From Streptomyces venezuelae (GTDB lineage Bacteria > Actinomycetota > Actinomycetes > Streptomycetales > Streptomycetaceae): DNA of 64,000 nucleotides. The position numbers and the translations under genes were made by a program. The notes beneath the pieces were generated by a model. It was not told where the DNA came from, did not search any database, and was given only the letters and a program-made list of their open reading frames with translations. The first letter of the stretch is position 1; each line of letters opens with the position of its first letter. Positions 46,615 to 55,920 of the stretch are shown in pieces. Location: contig NZ_CP029194.1 of assembly GCF_008642375.1 (NCBI RefSeq), positions 6,752,501-6,816,500 on the forward strand, read 5' to 3'.

Positions 46615-47295
46615 TCAGAGGCCCCGGCGCGGACCCGGCGGGAGCGCCGCAGGGGTGTGGTGCTGCTGCGCCGGCCACATCGGCGGATACGCGGAGGCGT
46701 ACCGGTGACCGCTGCCGTATCCCTGTACGGCTCCGTATCCCTGGGCGTTTCCGTACAGACCCGTGCTCGCGGTCGTGCCGAAGGCCCGGAAGGCCACGTC
46801 CTCCTCGCCGCTCCGGTCGCCCGGCAGCGTACGGAACGACCGGCGGTACTCCGAGAACAGGGCGTCGTAGATCGGCGTGGCCGACTGGCCCGCCGCGACG
46901 TCCTGCGCCGGGCGCATGGAGGGGATCTGGCTCGGATACGGCTGGAGGAAAGGGTCGTATGGGTGCACGTACGTGCCAACGACCCCGCCGCCGGTCGGAT
47001 GCGGGCGGCTCTCCGAAAGAGACGCCCGCCGGGGACGTGGCACGGTCGGAACCTCCGGCATCGCCGCGCCTCCTCCCGTGCTCCTGGCGCCCGCCGCCCC
47101 CAGCGGGGCGCCCGTGGGCGGACCGGCGGGCGCAGCCGGTCCGCCCGCGCCTGTCAGTCCGCCCGCGCCTGTCAGTCCGCCCGCGCCTGTCGGTCCGCTC
47201 AGCCGGCCCAGCCCTCCCGGCCCGCCCGGCGCCGGTGGCACCACCCGTCCGCCTGAGGCCCGCAAGGGCCCTATGCCGGGCCGGCCGTCGTCCAT
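46615..47295 (-). CDS. hypothetical protein with collagen-like and proline-rich parts
   Basis: Protein of 226 residues with no recognised domain. The first 90 residues are rich in Gly, Ala, Pro and contain TGAGGL repeated three times. The C-terminal part has conserved-looking acidic/aromatic segments such as PIYDALFSEYRRSFRTLPGDRSGEEDVAFRAFG and a Gly/Tyr-rich tail. The start ATG at 47295 overlaps the stop of the upstream gene by one base, so the two are co-translated. Cytoplasmic by lack of signal. Confidence 0.75.
   Translation of the reverse strand: MDDGRPGIGPLRASGGRVVPPAPGGPGGLGRLSGPTGAGGLTGAGGLTGAGGPAAPAGPPTGAPLGAAGARSTGGGAAMPEVPTVPRPRRASLSESRPHPTGGGVVGTYVHPYDPFLQPYPSQIPSMRPAQDVAAGQSATPIYDALFSEYRRSFRTLPGDRSGEEDVAFRAFGTTASTGLYGNAQGYGAVQGYGSGHRYASAYPPMWPAQQHHTPAALPPGPRRGL
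47140..47193. repeat. 18-bp tandem repeat, three copies
   Basis: TCCGCCCGCGCCTGTCAG is repeated at 47140-47157, 47158-47175 and, with one change, 47176-47193. On the minus strand it encodes the six-residue unit TGAGGL of the hypothetical protein. Confidence 0.95.
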
Positions 47296-48077
47296 CAGGT
47301 ACCGGCCAGCGGCATCGCCGCCGCCACCAGGCGCCCGTTCGCCGCGGCCTTCTCCAGAGCGTCGCGCAGCAGGTCCTCGCGCGGCTGCTGGCCGATGGAG
47401 CCCACCGGGGCGGCGAAGACCAGGACCGTGTGCGACTTGTTGGCCGCCGCGCGCCAGCCCTCGGTGACCTGGAGCGGCTGGTGCGCCTGCCACCAGGCGG
47501 CCTGACCGGCGCCGTTCGGTCCCGGCTGGAGGACGGAGTGCAGCTGGCCCATGGCGACCAGGACCGACCAGCCCGGCAGCGGCGCGGGCTTCTCGTTGAG
47601 ATCGGTGACGGGCCGGAAGCCCTGCTCCGCGAGGAGCGGCAGGAACTCGTCGACGAGACCGTCCGTGCCCGGGCGGGCCACGGGGGCGGTCGGCTCCACG
47701 ACCAGCGCCGGGTGCAGCTCGCCCTCGATCAGGACGAGACCGCTGGTGACACCGAGCACGGCCTGCTCGGGGTGGGCGGCGGACAGCGCGTCGGCGGCGT
47801 CCGACGCGGTGATCGAGGCGACGGCTCCCTGGAGCTGCGCCTCGGCGACCTTGACGACCTGGGAAGGGATGCAGCTGGCGTGGGCGAACGCGAGGACCGC
47901 GGTCTCCTCACCGACGAACAGCACCGTGCTGGTGCGCTCCTGCTCGGAGTCCCCCGGCGTGCGGCAGGAGGTGCAGTCGTAGCTGCCCGGGGCGTTGTCG
48001 CCGGCAAGCAGCCGGTCGGCTTCTTCGTCGCCGATCTCGGCGCGTACGTCCTCGCTGACGTCGAGCATGCGCGGCAC
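47295..48077 (-). CDS. conserved hypothetical protein
   Basis: Protein of 260 residues. A four-residue-type metal-like pair (YDCTSCRTPG, with another Cys in AHASCIPS) lies in the first third; the remainder is alpha/beta with LVEP, LPGWSVLVAMGQLHSVLQPG and VLVFAAPVGS. No family is recognised. GTG 48077 follows AGGGAG; ATG 48068 lacks a ribosome site. It is followed without gap by the collagen-like protein and the two are probably one transcript. Confidence 0.78.
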   Translation of the reverse strand: MPRMLDVSEDVRAEIGDEEADRLLAGDNAPGSYDCTSCRTPGDSEQERTSTVLFVGEETAVLAFAHASCIPSQVVKVAEAQLQGAVASITASDAADALSAAHPEQAVLGVTSGLVLIEGELHPALVVEPTAPVARPGTDGLVDEFLPLLAEQGFRPVTDLNEKPAPLPGWSVLVAMGQLHSVLQPGPNGAGQAAWWQAHQPLQVTEGWRAAANKSHTVLVFAAPVGSIGQQPREDLLRDALEKAAANGRLVAAAMPLAGT

Positions 48078-48294
48078 GGGGGGCTCCCTGGACTCGGTAC
48101 GGGGGGACGCCGGGCCGTTCCCGGTCGTCTCATGCCGAGTTCAACGGGTCAGGATCGGCCGGGGTCACGCGTGGAAGCGAGGCAACTTGCCGGTGGCTCG
48201 TGCGGCGGGGCCGGTGACTCCGACCGGGTGGGGTGTGAACACCGTTCCGCGCGGCACGGGCCGGGGGTGCCGGGCGGCTGCCTAGCCTGCCCCG

Positions 48295-48912
48295 ATGTCG
48301 AAGATCCGATTTTGGACGGCCGGTTCCGTGGTGGCCGCGGCGGCGGCGCTGATCACCCTGACGCCGGTCCCGGCTCACGCCAAGGACGTGTCCGACGGGC
48401 CGTGGGACGCGGCCGTGGCCGCCGCGGTCTCCGGGGCCGTCTCGTCCTCCGCGGACGCCGTGCGGGCCGCGGCGGGCGTGCCCGGCTACGCCTGCGCCGT
48501 CGACCAGTGGCCGTGGGGCTGCGTCGCCGAGTGCGAGAGCAGCGGCCGCTGGCACATCAACACCGGCAACGGCTTCTACGGGGGGCTCCAGTTCTGGCAG
48601 CCGACCTGGGTCGAGCACGGCGGCACGAAGTACGCCCCGCGGGCAGACCTGGCGACCCGCCCGCAGCAGATCACGATCGCGGAGGAGGTCCTGCGCACGC
48701 AGGGCTGGGGCGCCTGGCCCGTCTGCTCCAAGCGGTACGGGCTCAGCGGTCGCGTCCACACCGTCCAGCCGGGGGACTCGCTCGGCTCCATCGCCCGGCG
48801 CTTCGCCGTCAAGGGCGGCTGGCAGGCGCTCTACGCGGCGAACCGGAGCCTCATCGGGCCCGACCCGAACCGGATCGTCGTCGGCACCATGCTGCGGATC
48901 GCGCCGCTCTGA
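48295..48912 (+). CDS. resuscitation-promoting factor-like secreted lytic protein
   Basis: Protein of 205 residues. A Sec signal (KIRFWTAGSVVAAAAALITLTPVPAHA) precedes a linker, then an Rpf/transglycosylase-like domain with WGCVAECESSGRWHINTGNGFYGGLQFWQPTWVEHGG (catalytic Glu in AECESSG), then a LysM domain (HTVQPGDSLGSIARRFAVKGGWQALYAANRS). It would cleave peptidoglycan during germination or growth. ATG 48295 has no ribosome site; TAGCCT at 48281-48286 may be a -10, giving a leaderless mRNA. Ends 2 bp before the convergent livF-like stop. Confidence 0.92.
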   Translation: MSKIRFWTAGSVVAAAAALITLTPVPAHAKDVSDGPWDAAVAAAVSGAVSSSADAVRAAAGVPGYACAVDQWPWGCVAECESSGRWHINTGNGFYGGLQFWQPTWVEHGGTKYAPRADLATRPQQITIAEEVLRTQGWGAWPVCSKRYGLSGRVHTVQPGDSLGSIARRFAVKGGWQALYAANRSLIGPDPNRIVVGTMLRIAPL

Positions 48913-48914
48913 CG

Positions 48915-49574
48915 TCAGGGCGTGGCGCCTCGGGCGTACTCGTGCGGCTCCCCGCTGGACGCGCGGGAGCCGCGTCGCAGCTCGTGGACGAGCGAGCCGC
49001 CCGGCAGGCCCTCCGGTACGCGCTGCTCGGCCAGGACCACGGCCGCCCCGCGCTCCACGGCGAGCGCCGCGAGCAGCCCGTACGTACGGGCCGCGACCGG
49101 CGGGGCCATGCCGAGCGACGGCTCGTCGACCAGCACCACGCGCGCGGGCCTCAGCAGGGCACGCGACAGGGCCAGCATCCGGCGCTCCCCACCGGAGAGG
49201 GTCCCGGCGGGCCGGGACAGGAGGGGGACGAGCTCGGGGTACGGGGCGGGGGCGCCGGCCGGCACGGTGAGCGCGAGGTTCTCGGCGACGGTGAGCCCCT
49301 CGTACACCGCCCGCAGATCCGGTACGAAGCAGAGCCCGCGGCGCGCCCGCTCGTGCGGCGGGAGCCGGGTGACGTCGGCGCCGCGCCACAGGACCCGGCC
49401 GGAGGAGAGCCCGACCGTGCCGGCGAGGGCCCGCAGGGCCGTGCTGCGGCCCGCGCCGTTGCGCCCCAGGAGCACGGTGACGGTGCCGGCGGGCACGGGC
49501 AGGTCGAGGCCGTGCAGGGCCTCCAGGGGGCCGTAGCGGACCCGGGCCGCGCGCAGTTCGATCTCCACGCTCAT
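48915..49574 (-). CDS. branched-chain amino acid-type ABC ATPase (LivF-like)
   Basis: Protein of 219 residues with ABC signature LSGGERRMLALSRALLRPA, Walker B VVLVDEPSLGMAPP and VVLAEQRV. The Walker A is GRNGAGRST (37-45), with Arg43 instead of Lys. It overlaps the triple-fusion gene by 4 bp and pairs with it. The ATPase may be slow or may lean on the LivG half, whose P-loop is normal. Confidence 0.85.
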   Translation of the reverse strand: MSVEIELRAARVRYGPLEALHGLDLPVPAGTVTVLLGRNGAGRSTALRALAGTVGLSSGRVLWRGADVTRLPPHERARRGLCFVPDLRAVYEGLTVAENLALTVPAGAPAPYPELVPLLSRPAGTLSGGERRMLALSRALLRPARVVLVDEPSLGMAPPVAARTYGLLAALAVERGAAVVLAEQRVPEGLPGGSLVHELRRGSRASSGEPHEYARGATP

Positions 49575-52156
49575 GACAGGAGCCGGCCGCCTTCCATGGT
49601 GTGCACGGTGTGCGCGATCCCCGCGACGAGGTCCGGGTCGTGCTCGACGACGAGGACCGTCAGGCCGTCGGCGGCGAGCGCGGCGAGGAGCCGGGCGAGC
49701 GCAGCGGTCTCGGCGGTGTCGAGGCCGGCGGCGGGTTCGTCGAGGAGGAGCGTGTGCGGCTGCCCCGCGAGCGCACGGGCGAGCTCGACCCGGCGCAGCG
49801 TGCCGGTCGGCAGGCCGGCGGCCGCGCGGTGCCGCACGGGGCCGGCGAGGCCGACCAGGCGCAGGCTCCGCTCGACCGCGGCGGGGTCGCCGCGGACCCG
49901 GCCCCGTTCCGCGCCGAGGCGGACGTTCTCCTCGACGGACAGTGACGGGAACACGGCGAGCCGCTGGAAGGTCCGCGCGATCCCGAGCCGCGTCCGGGCG
50001 TACGCCGGGCGGGAGGTGATGTCGGTGCCGTCGAGCGTGATGAGGCCTTGGCGGTGCCGGGGGTGGAGGGTTCCGGCGAGGCAGTCGAAGAGGGTGCTCT
50101 TGCCGGCGCCGTTGGGTCCTACGAGCGCGGTGATGCGGGCGGGGGTGAGGGCGAGGGTGACATGGGAGAGGGCGGTGATGCCGCCGGGGTAGATGAGGGT
50201 GAGGTCGTCGGCGCGGAGTTCCGGGGCGGAGGCCGGTGTGTGTGCGGGTGTGTGGGCCGGTGCGGGCCGGTGGGGGTGCGTCCGGCCTTCGGCCGGACCG
50301 GGGTTCCCACCCGCACCACTCGTGCGGGTTGCCGACCGAGGTGCGGGCTTTCCCGTGGGGGGTGCCGCGCCGCCGGCGCCCGGCGGTAGGTGGGGGGTTC
50401 GGCGGAGCAGCAGGGTCGTCAGGGGCGGGAGGCGGCCCGACTGGGTGGCCAGGAGGCCGATGAGGGCTGCTGCCGTGCCTGCTTGGGGGCCCGCGTCCAG
50501 GGTCACCAGGAGCGCCGCGCCCACCAGGGGCGTGAGGAGGCTGTCGGCCCCCAGGGCCAGGACGGCCGCGAACCAGAGCAGGCCGCGTACCGGGTCGTAC
50601 GCCTCCGGGTCGAAGGCGCGCAGGCCCATGCCCAGGAGGCCGCCGCCCAGGGCCGCCAGGGCCGCGCCCAGGACGAAGGCGAGGAGCTTGAGGGCGGGGA
50701 CCGGGACGCCCGCCGCCTCCGCGCCCGGTTCGTGGTCCCGCAGGGCGGCCAGCGCGCGGCCCGTGCGGCCCCGGCGCAGCGCCGCCACCAGGGCCAGGCA
50801 GCCGGCCAGCAGGACCAGCTCCAGGGCGTAGAAGGCGCGGTCGTCGGAGAAACCCGCCGGGCGGCCCAGGGACAGGCCCGCCGTCGCGTACGGCTGGGTG
50901 AGGACGAAGCGGCTCACCGCCACGCCGGTCGCCAGGGTGGCCAGGGCGAGTGCCAGGCCGTGGCGGCGGATCGCAGGCCAGGCCGTCACCAGGCCCACCA
51001 CGGCCACCATCGGCACCGCGAGCCCCAGCGCCACGAGGGCCGGGACGCCCGCCGTCGCCAGCAGGGCCGTGAGCAGCGCGCCCAGGCCCGCGTACGCCGC
51101 CTGGCCCAGCGCGATCTGGCCGCCCCGGCCCGCCACCACGACGAGGGACAGCAGGATCACCGCCAGCGCAGGGACCTGCACCGCCGTCTGCAGGTCGGAG
51201 CCCGCGAAGCCGAGGGGGAGGAGGAACAGGACGCCGATGGCCGGCCAGAGGAGGGTGGGGACGGGCCGGGCGCGGGGCGGCGGGGGCAGGGCGTCCCGGC
51301 CCTTGCCGCCGACGCCCGGCAGGACCAGGGCCGCCACCAGGAGCGCCACCACGAAGAGGTTCGCCCCGAGTGCCTGCACCAGCGGACCCGCCCACCCCTC
51401 CGGGTGCAGCCGTGTCATCTGCGCCTGAGCCACCCCGATCGCGACCGCCGCCACGATCGCCACCGGCAGCGAGCGCATCCGGGCGATCACCGCGACCGCG
51501 ATCACCTCGATGACGAGCAGCGGCATCCCGTACGGGTCGAGCCGTACGTACGGGGCGAGGAGCACGCCCGTCAGTCCGGCCGTGAACGAGCCGAAGGCCC
51601 AGCCCGCCGCCGCCACCCGGTCCGCGTGCACCCCCGACAGGACGGCGAGCGGACGGTTGTCGACCACGGCCCTCAGCTCCCGGCCGAACCGGGTCCACCG
51701 CGTCACCGCCGCCACCAGACAGGCCAGCGCCACCACCGCCGCCAGCTGCGCCCACGGGTCGTCACCGAGCAGCACCGGCGCGTCGTCCCGCGCCCCGCCG
51801 CCCCACAGCAGCGCCGCCCCGCCCACGAGCAGCACGAAGACGCCGATGGAGGCCACCAGGGTCTGCGCCGGGTTCGAACCGAGGAGCGCGAGCGGGCGGA
51901 ACACGCCCCGGTCCAGGACGAGGCCGATGCCGGGGGCCACCACCAGGAGCGTGACCAGGGCGCCGAGGGGCAGGGGCCAGTCCCACACGACCACCAGCTG
52001 CCGCAGCACGTACGCGCAGATCATCGCGACGGCGCCGTGCGCCAGGTTCAGCACCCCGGTCGCTCGGTAGGTGACGATCAGGCCGATCCCGGTGAGCGCG
52101 GCCGCGCTGCCGACGGCGAGGCCGGCGAGCGTCAGTTCGTACGTCAGGGACGCCAT
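49571..52156 (-). CDS. fused LivH-LivM-LivG branched-chain amino acid transporter
   Basis: Single protein of 861 residues joining three normally separate subunits. Residues 1-285 are LivH-like (ALTGIGLIVTYRATGVLNLAHGAVAMI). Residues about 310-590 are LivM-like (VVVAGRGGQIALGQAAYAGLGALLTALL; GRALAALRDHEPGAEAAGVPV). A Pro/Thr-rich linker leads to a LivG-like ATPase from about 645 with GPNGAGKST, LPTGTLRRVELARAL and LLLDEPAAGLD. Import of branched-chain amino acids or related substrates (urea, amides) is inferred. Start ATG 52156. Confidence 0.9.
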   Translation of the reverse strand: MASLTYELTLAGLAVGSAAALTGIGLIVTYRATGVLNLAHGAVAMICAYVLRQLVVVWDWPLPLGALVTLLVVAPGIGLVLDRGVFRPLALLGSNPAQTLVASIGVFVLLVGGAALLWGGGARDDAPVLLGDDPWAQLAAVVALACLVAAVTRWTRFGRELRAVVDNRPLAVLSGVHADRVAAAGWAFGSFTAGLTGVLLAPYVRLDPYGMPLLVIEVIAVAVIARMRSLPVAIVAAVAIGVAQAQMTRLHPEGWAGPLVQALGANLFVVALLVAALVLPGVGGKGRDALPPPPRARPVPTLLWPAIGVLFLLPLGFAGSDLQTAVQVPALAVILLSLVVVAGRGGQIALGQAAYAGLGALLTALLATAGVPALVALGLAVPMVAVVGLVTAWPAIRRHGLALALATLATGVAVSRFVLTQPYATAGLSLGRPAGFSDDRAFYALELVLLAGCLALVAALRRGRTGRALAALRDHEPGAEAAGVPVPALKLLAFVLGAALAALGGGLLGMGLRAFDPEAYDPVRGLLWFAAVLALGADSLLTPLVGAALLVTLDAGPQAGTAAALIGLLATQSGRLPPLTTLLLRRTPHLPPGAGGAAPPTGKPAPRSATRTSGAGGNPGPAEGRTHPHRPAPAHTPAHTPASAPELRADDLTLIYPGGITALSHVTLALTPARITALVGPNGAGKSTLFDCLAGTLHPRHRQGLITLDGTDITSRPAYARTRLGIARTFQRLAVFPSLSVEENVRLGAERGRVRGDPAAVERSLRLVGLAGPVRHRAAAGLPTGTLRRVELARALAGQPHTLLLDEPAAGLDTAETAALARLLAALAADGLTVLVVEHDPDLVAGIAHTVHTMEGGRLLS

Positions 52157-52545
52157 GGATCACACACCGGGCAGGGGTCAAGGGCCGCGTCGCCGGCCTC
52201 CGTCGCCTCCGCCTTGCCCGCCACCAGCGGGCAGTCCGGGCGGTGGGCCAGGGTGCCGCCCGGGACCCGGAGGAGGGGGCCGTCCGAGGAGGGCGGGGGA
52301 GTCTCCGTGGTGTCGGGTGGGCCTGCCCGGTCCGGTGGGGCGGCAGGGAACAGGAGCGCCGCCGTGACCAGGACCGCGCCCGCCACGATCAGCGCCGCCC
52401 CCGGCACCGTGCACGAGGCCAGATAGGGCAGCTGGCGCTCCGCGAAGCGCTCGCCGGAGATCCCGTACCAGCCGAGCGCGCACAGCACCGCGCCCACGGC
52501 GGCCGCCGTGACACCGCCCCACAGCAGGATCCGGGACCTCTGCAC
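52144..52545 (-). CDS. two-helix membrane protein with Cys-rich tail
   Basis: Protein of 133 residues: two transmembrane helices (ILLWGGVTAAAVGAVLCALGWYGI; GAALIVAGAVLVTAALLFPA), a Pro-rich linker, and a tail with HRPDCPLVAG and DPCPVCDPW that could bind metal. It overlaps the start of the triple-fusion transporter gene by 13 bp on the same strand, suggesting co-translation. No family is recognised. Confidence 0.72.
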   Translation of the reverse strand: MQRSRILLWGGVTAAAVGAVLCALGWYGISGERFAERQLPYLASCTVPGAALIVAGAVLVTAALLFPAAPPDRAGPPDTTETPPPSSDGPLLRVPGGTLAHRPDCPLVAGKAEATEAGDAALDPCPVCDPWRP

Positions 52546-52647
52546 GGGCCTCCCTCGTCTCTCCCTTTCCTTGCACTATGCCCCGGTTCGTCCCACCCTG
52601 GAAGCAGCAGGCCGCACGGCCTGGCGAGACACCCGGTGGTGAGCCAG

Positions 52648-53175
52648 ATGGTTCTCGAACGACTCGGCGGACGCACCCGGCTCGCTGCCCTCGCGGCCGC
52701 CGCCCTCCTGGCCCTCGCCCCCGCCGTCGCGGGCTGCTCCGACGACACGACGTCCGGCAATAACGTGTCGGAGACCGCGCCGTACGGGATGACCGCCGAG
52801 CCGCCGGGGGAGGACGAACCCGCCGACCCGGCCGCCGCCGAGGCGGAGATCACCAAGAACTGGACGGCCTTCTTCGACCCGAAGGTCCCCGCGGCCGAGA
52901 AGGTGAAGCTCCTGGAGAACGGCGACACGATGCAGCCGGTCCTCGCCGCCTTCGCCGGAGACAGGAACGCCGCCGCGACCTCGGCGCGGGTCACGGACGT
53001 CGAGTTCACCTCGGCCACCGACGCCGAGGTCACCTACGACCTGCTCGTCGGCGGGGCCCCCGCCCTGCCCGACTCCCAGGGCACCACGATCCTCCAGGAC
53101 GGCACCTGGAAGGTCTCCGTCAAGACCCTCTGCGGCCTGGTCGAGCTGAGCGGTGTCACCGTTCCGGGCTGCTGA
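52648..53175 (+). CDS. small lipoprotein upstream of the solute-binding protein
   Basis: Protein of 175 residues with a Sec lipoprotein signal ending AVAGC, an acidic low-complexity stretch, then a NTF2-like alpha/beta domain (EAEITKNWTAFFDPKVPAAEKVKLLENGDTMQPVLAAFAGD, LLQDGTWKVSVKTLCGLVELSG). Function unknown. ATG 52648 is used; GTG 52639 or 52636 are in-frame alternatives. It overlaps the next gene by 23 bp. Confidence 0.82.
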   Translation: MVLERLGGRTRLAALAAAALLALAPAVAGCSDDTTSGNNVSETAPYGMTAEPPGEDEPADPAAAEAEITKNWTAFFDPKVPAAEKVKLLENGDTMQPVLAAFAGDRNAAATSARVTDVEFTSATDAEVTYDLLVGGAPALPDSQGTTILQDGTWKVSVKTLCGLVELSGVTVPGC

Positions 53176-54448
53176 GGCGGTCGCGGCGCTGCTCCTGGCC
53201 GCGCTGATCGTGCTCCTCGCGGGGTGCGGCAGCAGGCTCCCGGAGCGCGCCTTCGAGACGCGGCCCACCGCCAACCCCTCCGGCGGTGAGCCGCTCCGCG
53301 TCGGGATCATCACCAGCGCCACGAGCCCGGTCGGCGGGCAGGCCCTCACCGGCCCACGCGACGGAGCCCGCGCCTACTTCGACGCCCTGAACGCCCGCGG
53401 CGGCCTCGACGGACGCCGGATCGAGGTCGAGACCTGCGACGACGGCGGCAGCGGCGTCGGCAACAACGCGTGCGTGCACCGGCTGGTCGACGAGCGGCGG
53501 GTCTTCGCGCTCGTCGCCACCACCGCTCTGAACTACGCGGGCGCGCCGCTCGTCTCCAGGGCCGGCGTCCCCGACATCGGCGGCCAGCCCCTCACCCCCG
53601 CCTACGACACGTATCCGCACCTCTACGGGATCTACGGCAGCTCCGCCCCGCGCACCGGCGGAAAGCCCGGCTGGGACGGGACCCTGTACGGCGGGACCGA
53701 GGTCTACCGCTGGTTCGAGCGGGAGAAGGGGGCCCGGACCGCCGCCGTCGTCTCGTACAACCAGGCCGCTTCCGCCGGCTACGCCCGGCTGGTCTCCGAC
53801 GGGCTGCGCGCCGAGGGGTACCGGGTCGTCGACGAGCAGGTCGACTTCGCCCTGCCCAACTTCCGCGCGGTCGCGGCCGACCTGCGGGACCAGGGCGTCG
53901 ACCTCCTCTTCGACGCGATGGACACCCACGGCAACGTCCGGCTGTGCGAGGCGATGGAGGCGCTCGGGGTCCGCGTCGACGCCAAGGTCACCAACGTCCA
54001 GAACTGGTCCTCGTCCGTCGCCCGCGACTACGCCCGCGCCCCCGGCTGCCGCAGCGCCCTGTGGGCGACCGGATCCAGCCGCAACCACCAGGACACCGGG
54101 CACCCCGCGGTCCGCGAGTTCCGGGCGGCGATGGGGCAGCGTCCCTTGTCCCAATGGCAGCTGGAGGGGTGGGCGGCGGCGATGTGGTTCACCGACGCGG
54201 CCCGCTCCTGTCTGGCCGGGGGCGGCGGGCTCACCCGGGGGTGCGTCGAGGAGTACCTGAACCGGCCGGAGCCGTACACCGCGCGCGGACTGCTGCTGCC
54301 CGTCCGCTTCGAGCACCTCGCGGAGCCGCCCGAGACCCGTCACACCTGTCTGTCCGTGGCCCGTTGGGAGGACGGCCGGGGCTGGGTGGGGCAGGGCGAC
54401 ATGACGGACAACTGCATGACCGTGCCCATGCTGGGCTATCGCCCGTGA
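53153..54448 (+). CDS. ABC solute-binding lipoprotein (LivK-like)
   Basis: Protein of 431 residues with a lipobox LLAGC in the signal peptide and a periplasmic-binding fold of the branched-chain amino acid class (LRVGIITSATSPVGGQALTGPRDGARAYFDALNARGGLDGRRIEV, then the second lobe TAAVVSYNQAASAGYARLVSDGLRAEGYRVVDEQVDF). Divergent from the LivH-M-G-F genes, it is the likely substrate receptor. GTG 53153. Confidence 0.9.
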   Translation: MSPFRAAEAVAALLLAALIVLLAGCGSRLPERAFETRPTANPSGGEPLRVGIITSATSPVGGQALTGPRDGARAYFDALNARGGLDGRRIEVETCDDGGSGVGNNACVHRLVDERRVFALVATTALNYAGAPLVSRAGVPDIGGQPLTPAYDTYPHLYGIYGSSAPRTGGKPGWDGTLYGGTEVYRWFEREKGARTAAVVSYNQAASAGYARLVSDGLRAEGYRVVDEQVDFALPNFRAVAADLRDQGVDLLFDAMDTHGNVRLCEAMEALGVRVDAKVTNVQNWSSSVARDYARAPGCRSALWATGSSRNHQDTGHPAVREFRAAMGQRPLSQWQLEGWAAAMWFTDAARSCLAGGGGLTRGCVEEYLNRPEPYTARGLLLPVRFEHLAEPPETRHTCLSVARWEDGRGWVGQGDMTDNCMTVPMLGYRP

Positions 54449-54546
54449 CGCGGAGGTACGTCCCGGCGGAAGGGAGGCGCGTCCCGGCAGTACAGTCGGC
54501 GCGACCGACCGACCGACATCACTGACCGGGGGGAACCGGCAGCCCG

Positions 54547-55833
54547 ATGCGTATCTCCTTTCTGCTCCACAACGGTTACCACTACGGCGGCACGATCCGG
54601 ACGACGTTCACGCTCGCCGAGGAACTGGCCGCCCGCCACGAGGTCGAGATCGTCTCGGTGTTCCGCCACCGGGACCGGCCGATCCTCGGCCTCCCCGCGG
54701 ACGTGACGCTCCGTCATCTCGTCGATCTGCGCAAGGACAGTCCCGACCACGACGGCGACCACCCCGACATCCACCGGCCCGCCGAGGTCTTTCCGCGCGG
54801 CGACGGCCGCTGGAAGCAGTACAGCGCGCTCACCGACGCCCGGATCGGGGAGTACCTGCGCGGCGTCGAGGCCGACGTCCTCGTCGCCACCCGCCCCGGG
54901 CTCAACGTGCACCTGGCCCGGCAGGCCCGGCGGGGGCCGGTCCTCGTCGGCCAGGAGCACCTGGGCCTGGCCGGCCACAGCCGCCGGCTCCGGCGGGACA
55001 TCCGGCACGAGTACCGGCTCCTCGACGCCGTCACGACGGTCACCGAGGCCGACGCCCGCGACTATCGGAGACTGGGGCTGCCCGGCGTACGGATCGAGGC
55101 CGTGCCCAACTGCGTGCCCGCGCCCGCCCTGCCGCCCGCCGACCCCGCGGCGAGGACCGTCGTGGCGGCGGGCCGGCTGACCCGCGTCAAGCGGTACGAC
55201 GTGCTCATCGACGCCTTCGCCGAGGTCGCCGCGGACCACCCGGACTGGAAGCTGCGGATCTACGGCACCGGCGACGCGGTCGAGGACCTGGAGAAGGAGC
55301 TGGCCCGGCAGATCGGGGAACGGGGCCTCGGCGGGCAGGTCTTCCTCATGGGCGCCGTCCATCCGATGGAACCGGAGTGGGCCAAGGGCTCGATCGCCGC
55401 GGTGACCTCGCGGCGGGAGTCCTTCGGGATGTCGATCGTGGAGGCGATGCGCTGCGGGCTGCCGGTGGTGGCGACCGACTGCCCGAACGGACCGCGCGAG
55501 ATCATCGAGGACGGGGTCGACGGGCGGCTCGTGCCGGTCGACGACGTGGCCGCGGTCGCGGGGGCGCTGCGCGGTCTCGTCGAGGACGACGAACTGCGTG
55601 CGAAGACCGCGCGGGCGGCACTCGCCTCCTCCGAACGCTTCGACCCCGTCCGGATCGTGGCCCGGCACGAGGCACTCTGGACGGAGCTCGCCGACCGGGG
55701 CGCGAGCCGGCGCACCGACTCGGCGGGGCAGGCGAAGCGGCACCACGAGATCGGCCGGGCCGTCGACGCGGCCTACCTGCTGAGGACGAAGGCCGCCCGT
55801 CTGGCGCGCGGCCTGCTCCGGCGCCTCCACTGA
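54547..55833 (+). CDS. GT4-family glycosyltransferase
   Basis: Protein of 428 residues. The N-terminus RISFLLHNGYHYGGTIRTTFTLAEELAARHEVEIVSVF and the donor site VAAGRLTRVKRYDVLIDAFAEVAADHPDWKLRIYGTGD with the E-x7-E in RRESFGMSIVEAMRCGLPVVATD mark a retaining GT4 enzyme. The C-terminal basic tail (RLARGLLRRLH) could touch membrane. It may glycosylate a wall or exopolysaccharide component; no operon partner is seen. GGGGG ribosome site before ATG 54547. Confidence 0.9.
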   Translation: MRISFLLHNGYHYGGTIRTTFTLAEELAARHEVEIVSVFRHRDRPILGLPADVTLRHLVDLRKDSPDHDGDHPDIHRPAEVFPRGDGRWKQYSALTDARIGEYLRGVEADVLVATRPGLNVHLARQARRGPVLVGQEHLGLAGHSRRLRRDIRHEYRLLDAVTTVTEADARDYRRLGLPGVRIEAVPNCVPAPALPPADPAARTVVAAGRLTRVKRYDVLIDAFAEVAADHPDWKLRIYGTGDAVEDLEKELARQIGERGLGGQVFLMGAVHPMEPEWAKGSIAAVTSRRESFGMSIVEAMRCGLPVVATDCPNGPREIIEDGVDGRLVPVDDVAAVAGALRGLVEDDELRAKTARAALASSERFDPVRIVARHEALWTELADRGASRRTDSAGQAKRHHEIGRAVDAAYLLRTKAARLARGLLRRLH

Positions 55834-55920
55834 CGGCCGTCGGGGGGTGTCCTGCCGATCGGGCCGCTCGCCCTCGCATCGAGGACCGTACCTGTCCGCG
55901 AGGGCTGACAGACTCGGGGC

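Noticed and set aside
48078..48294. c-di-AMP (ydaO-type) riboswitch before the Rpf-like gene
   Set aside because: Such riboswitches precede several Streptomyces rpf genes, but the conserved blocks were not found here and the start looks leaderless.
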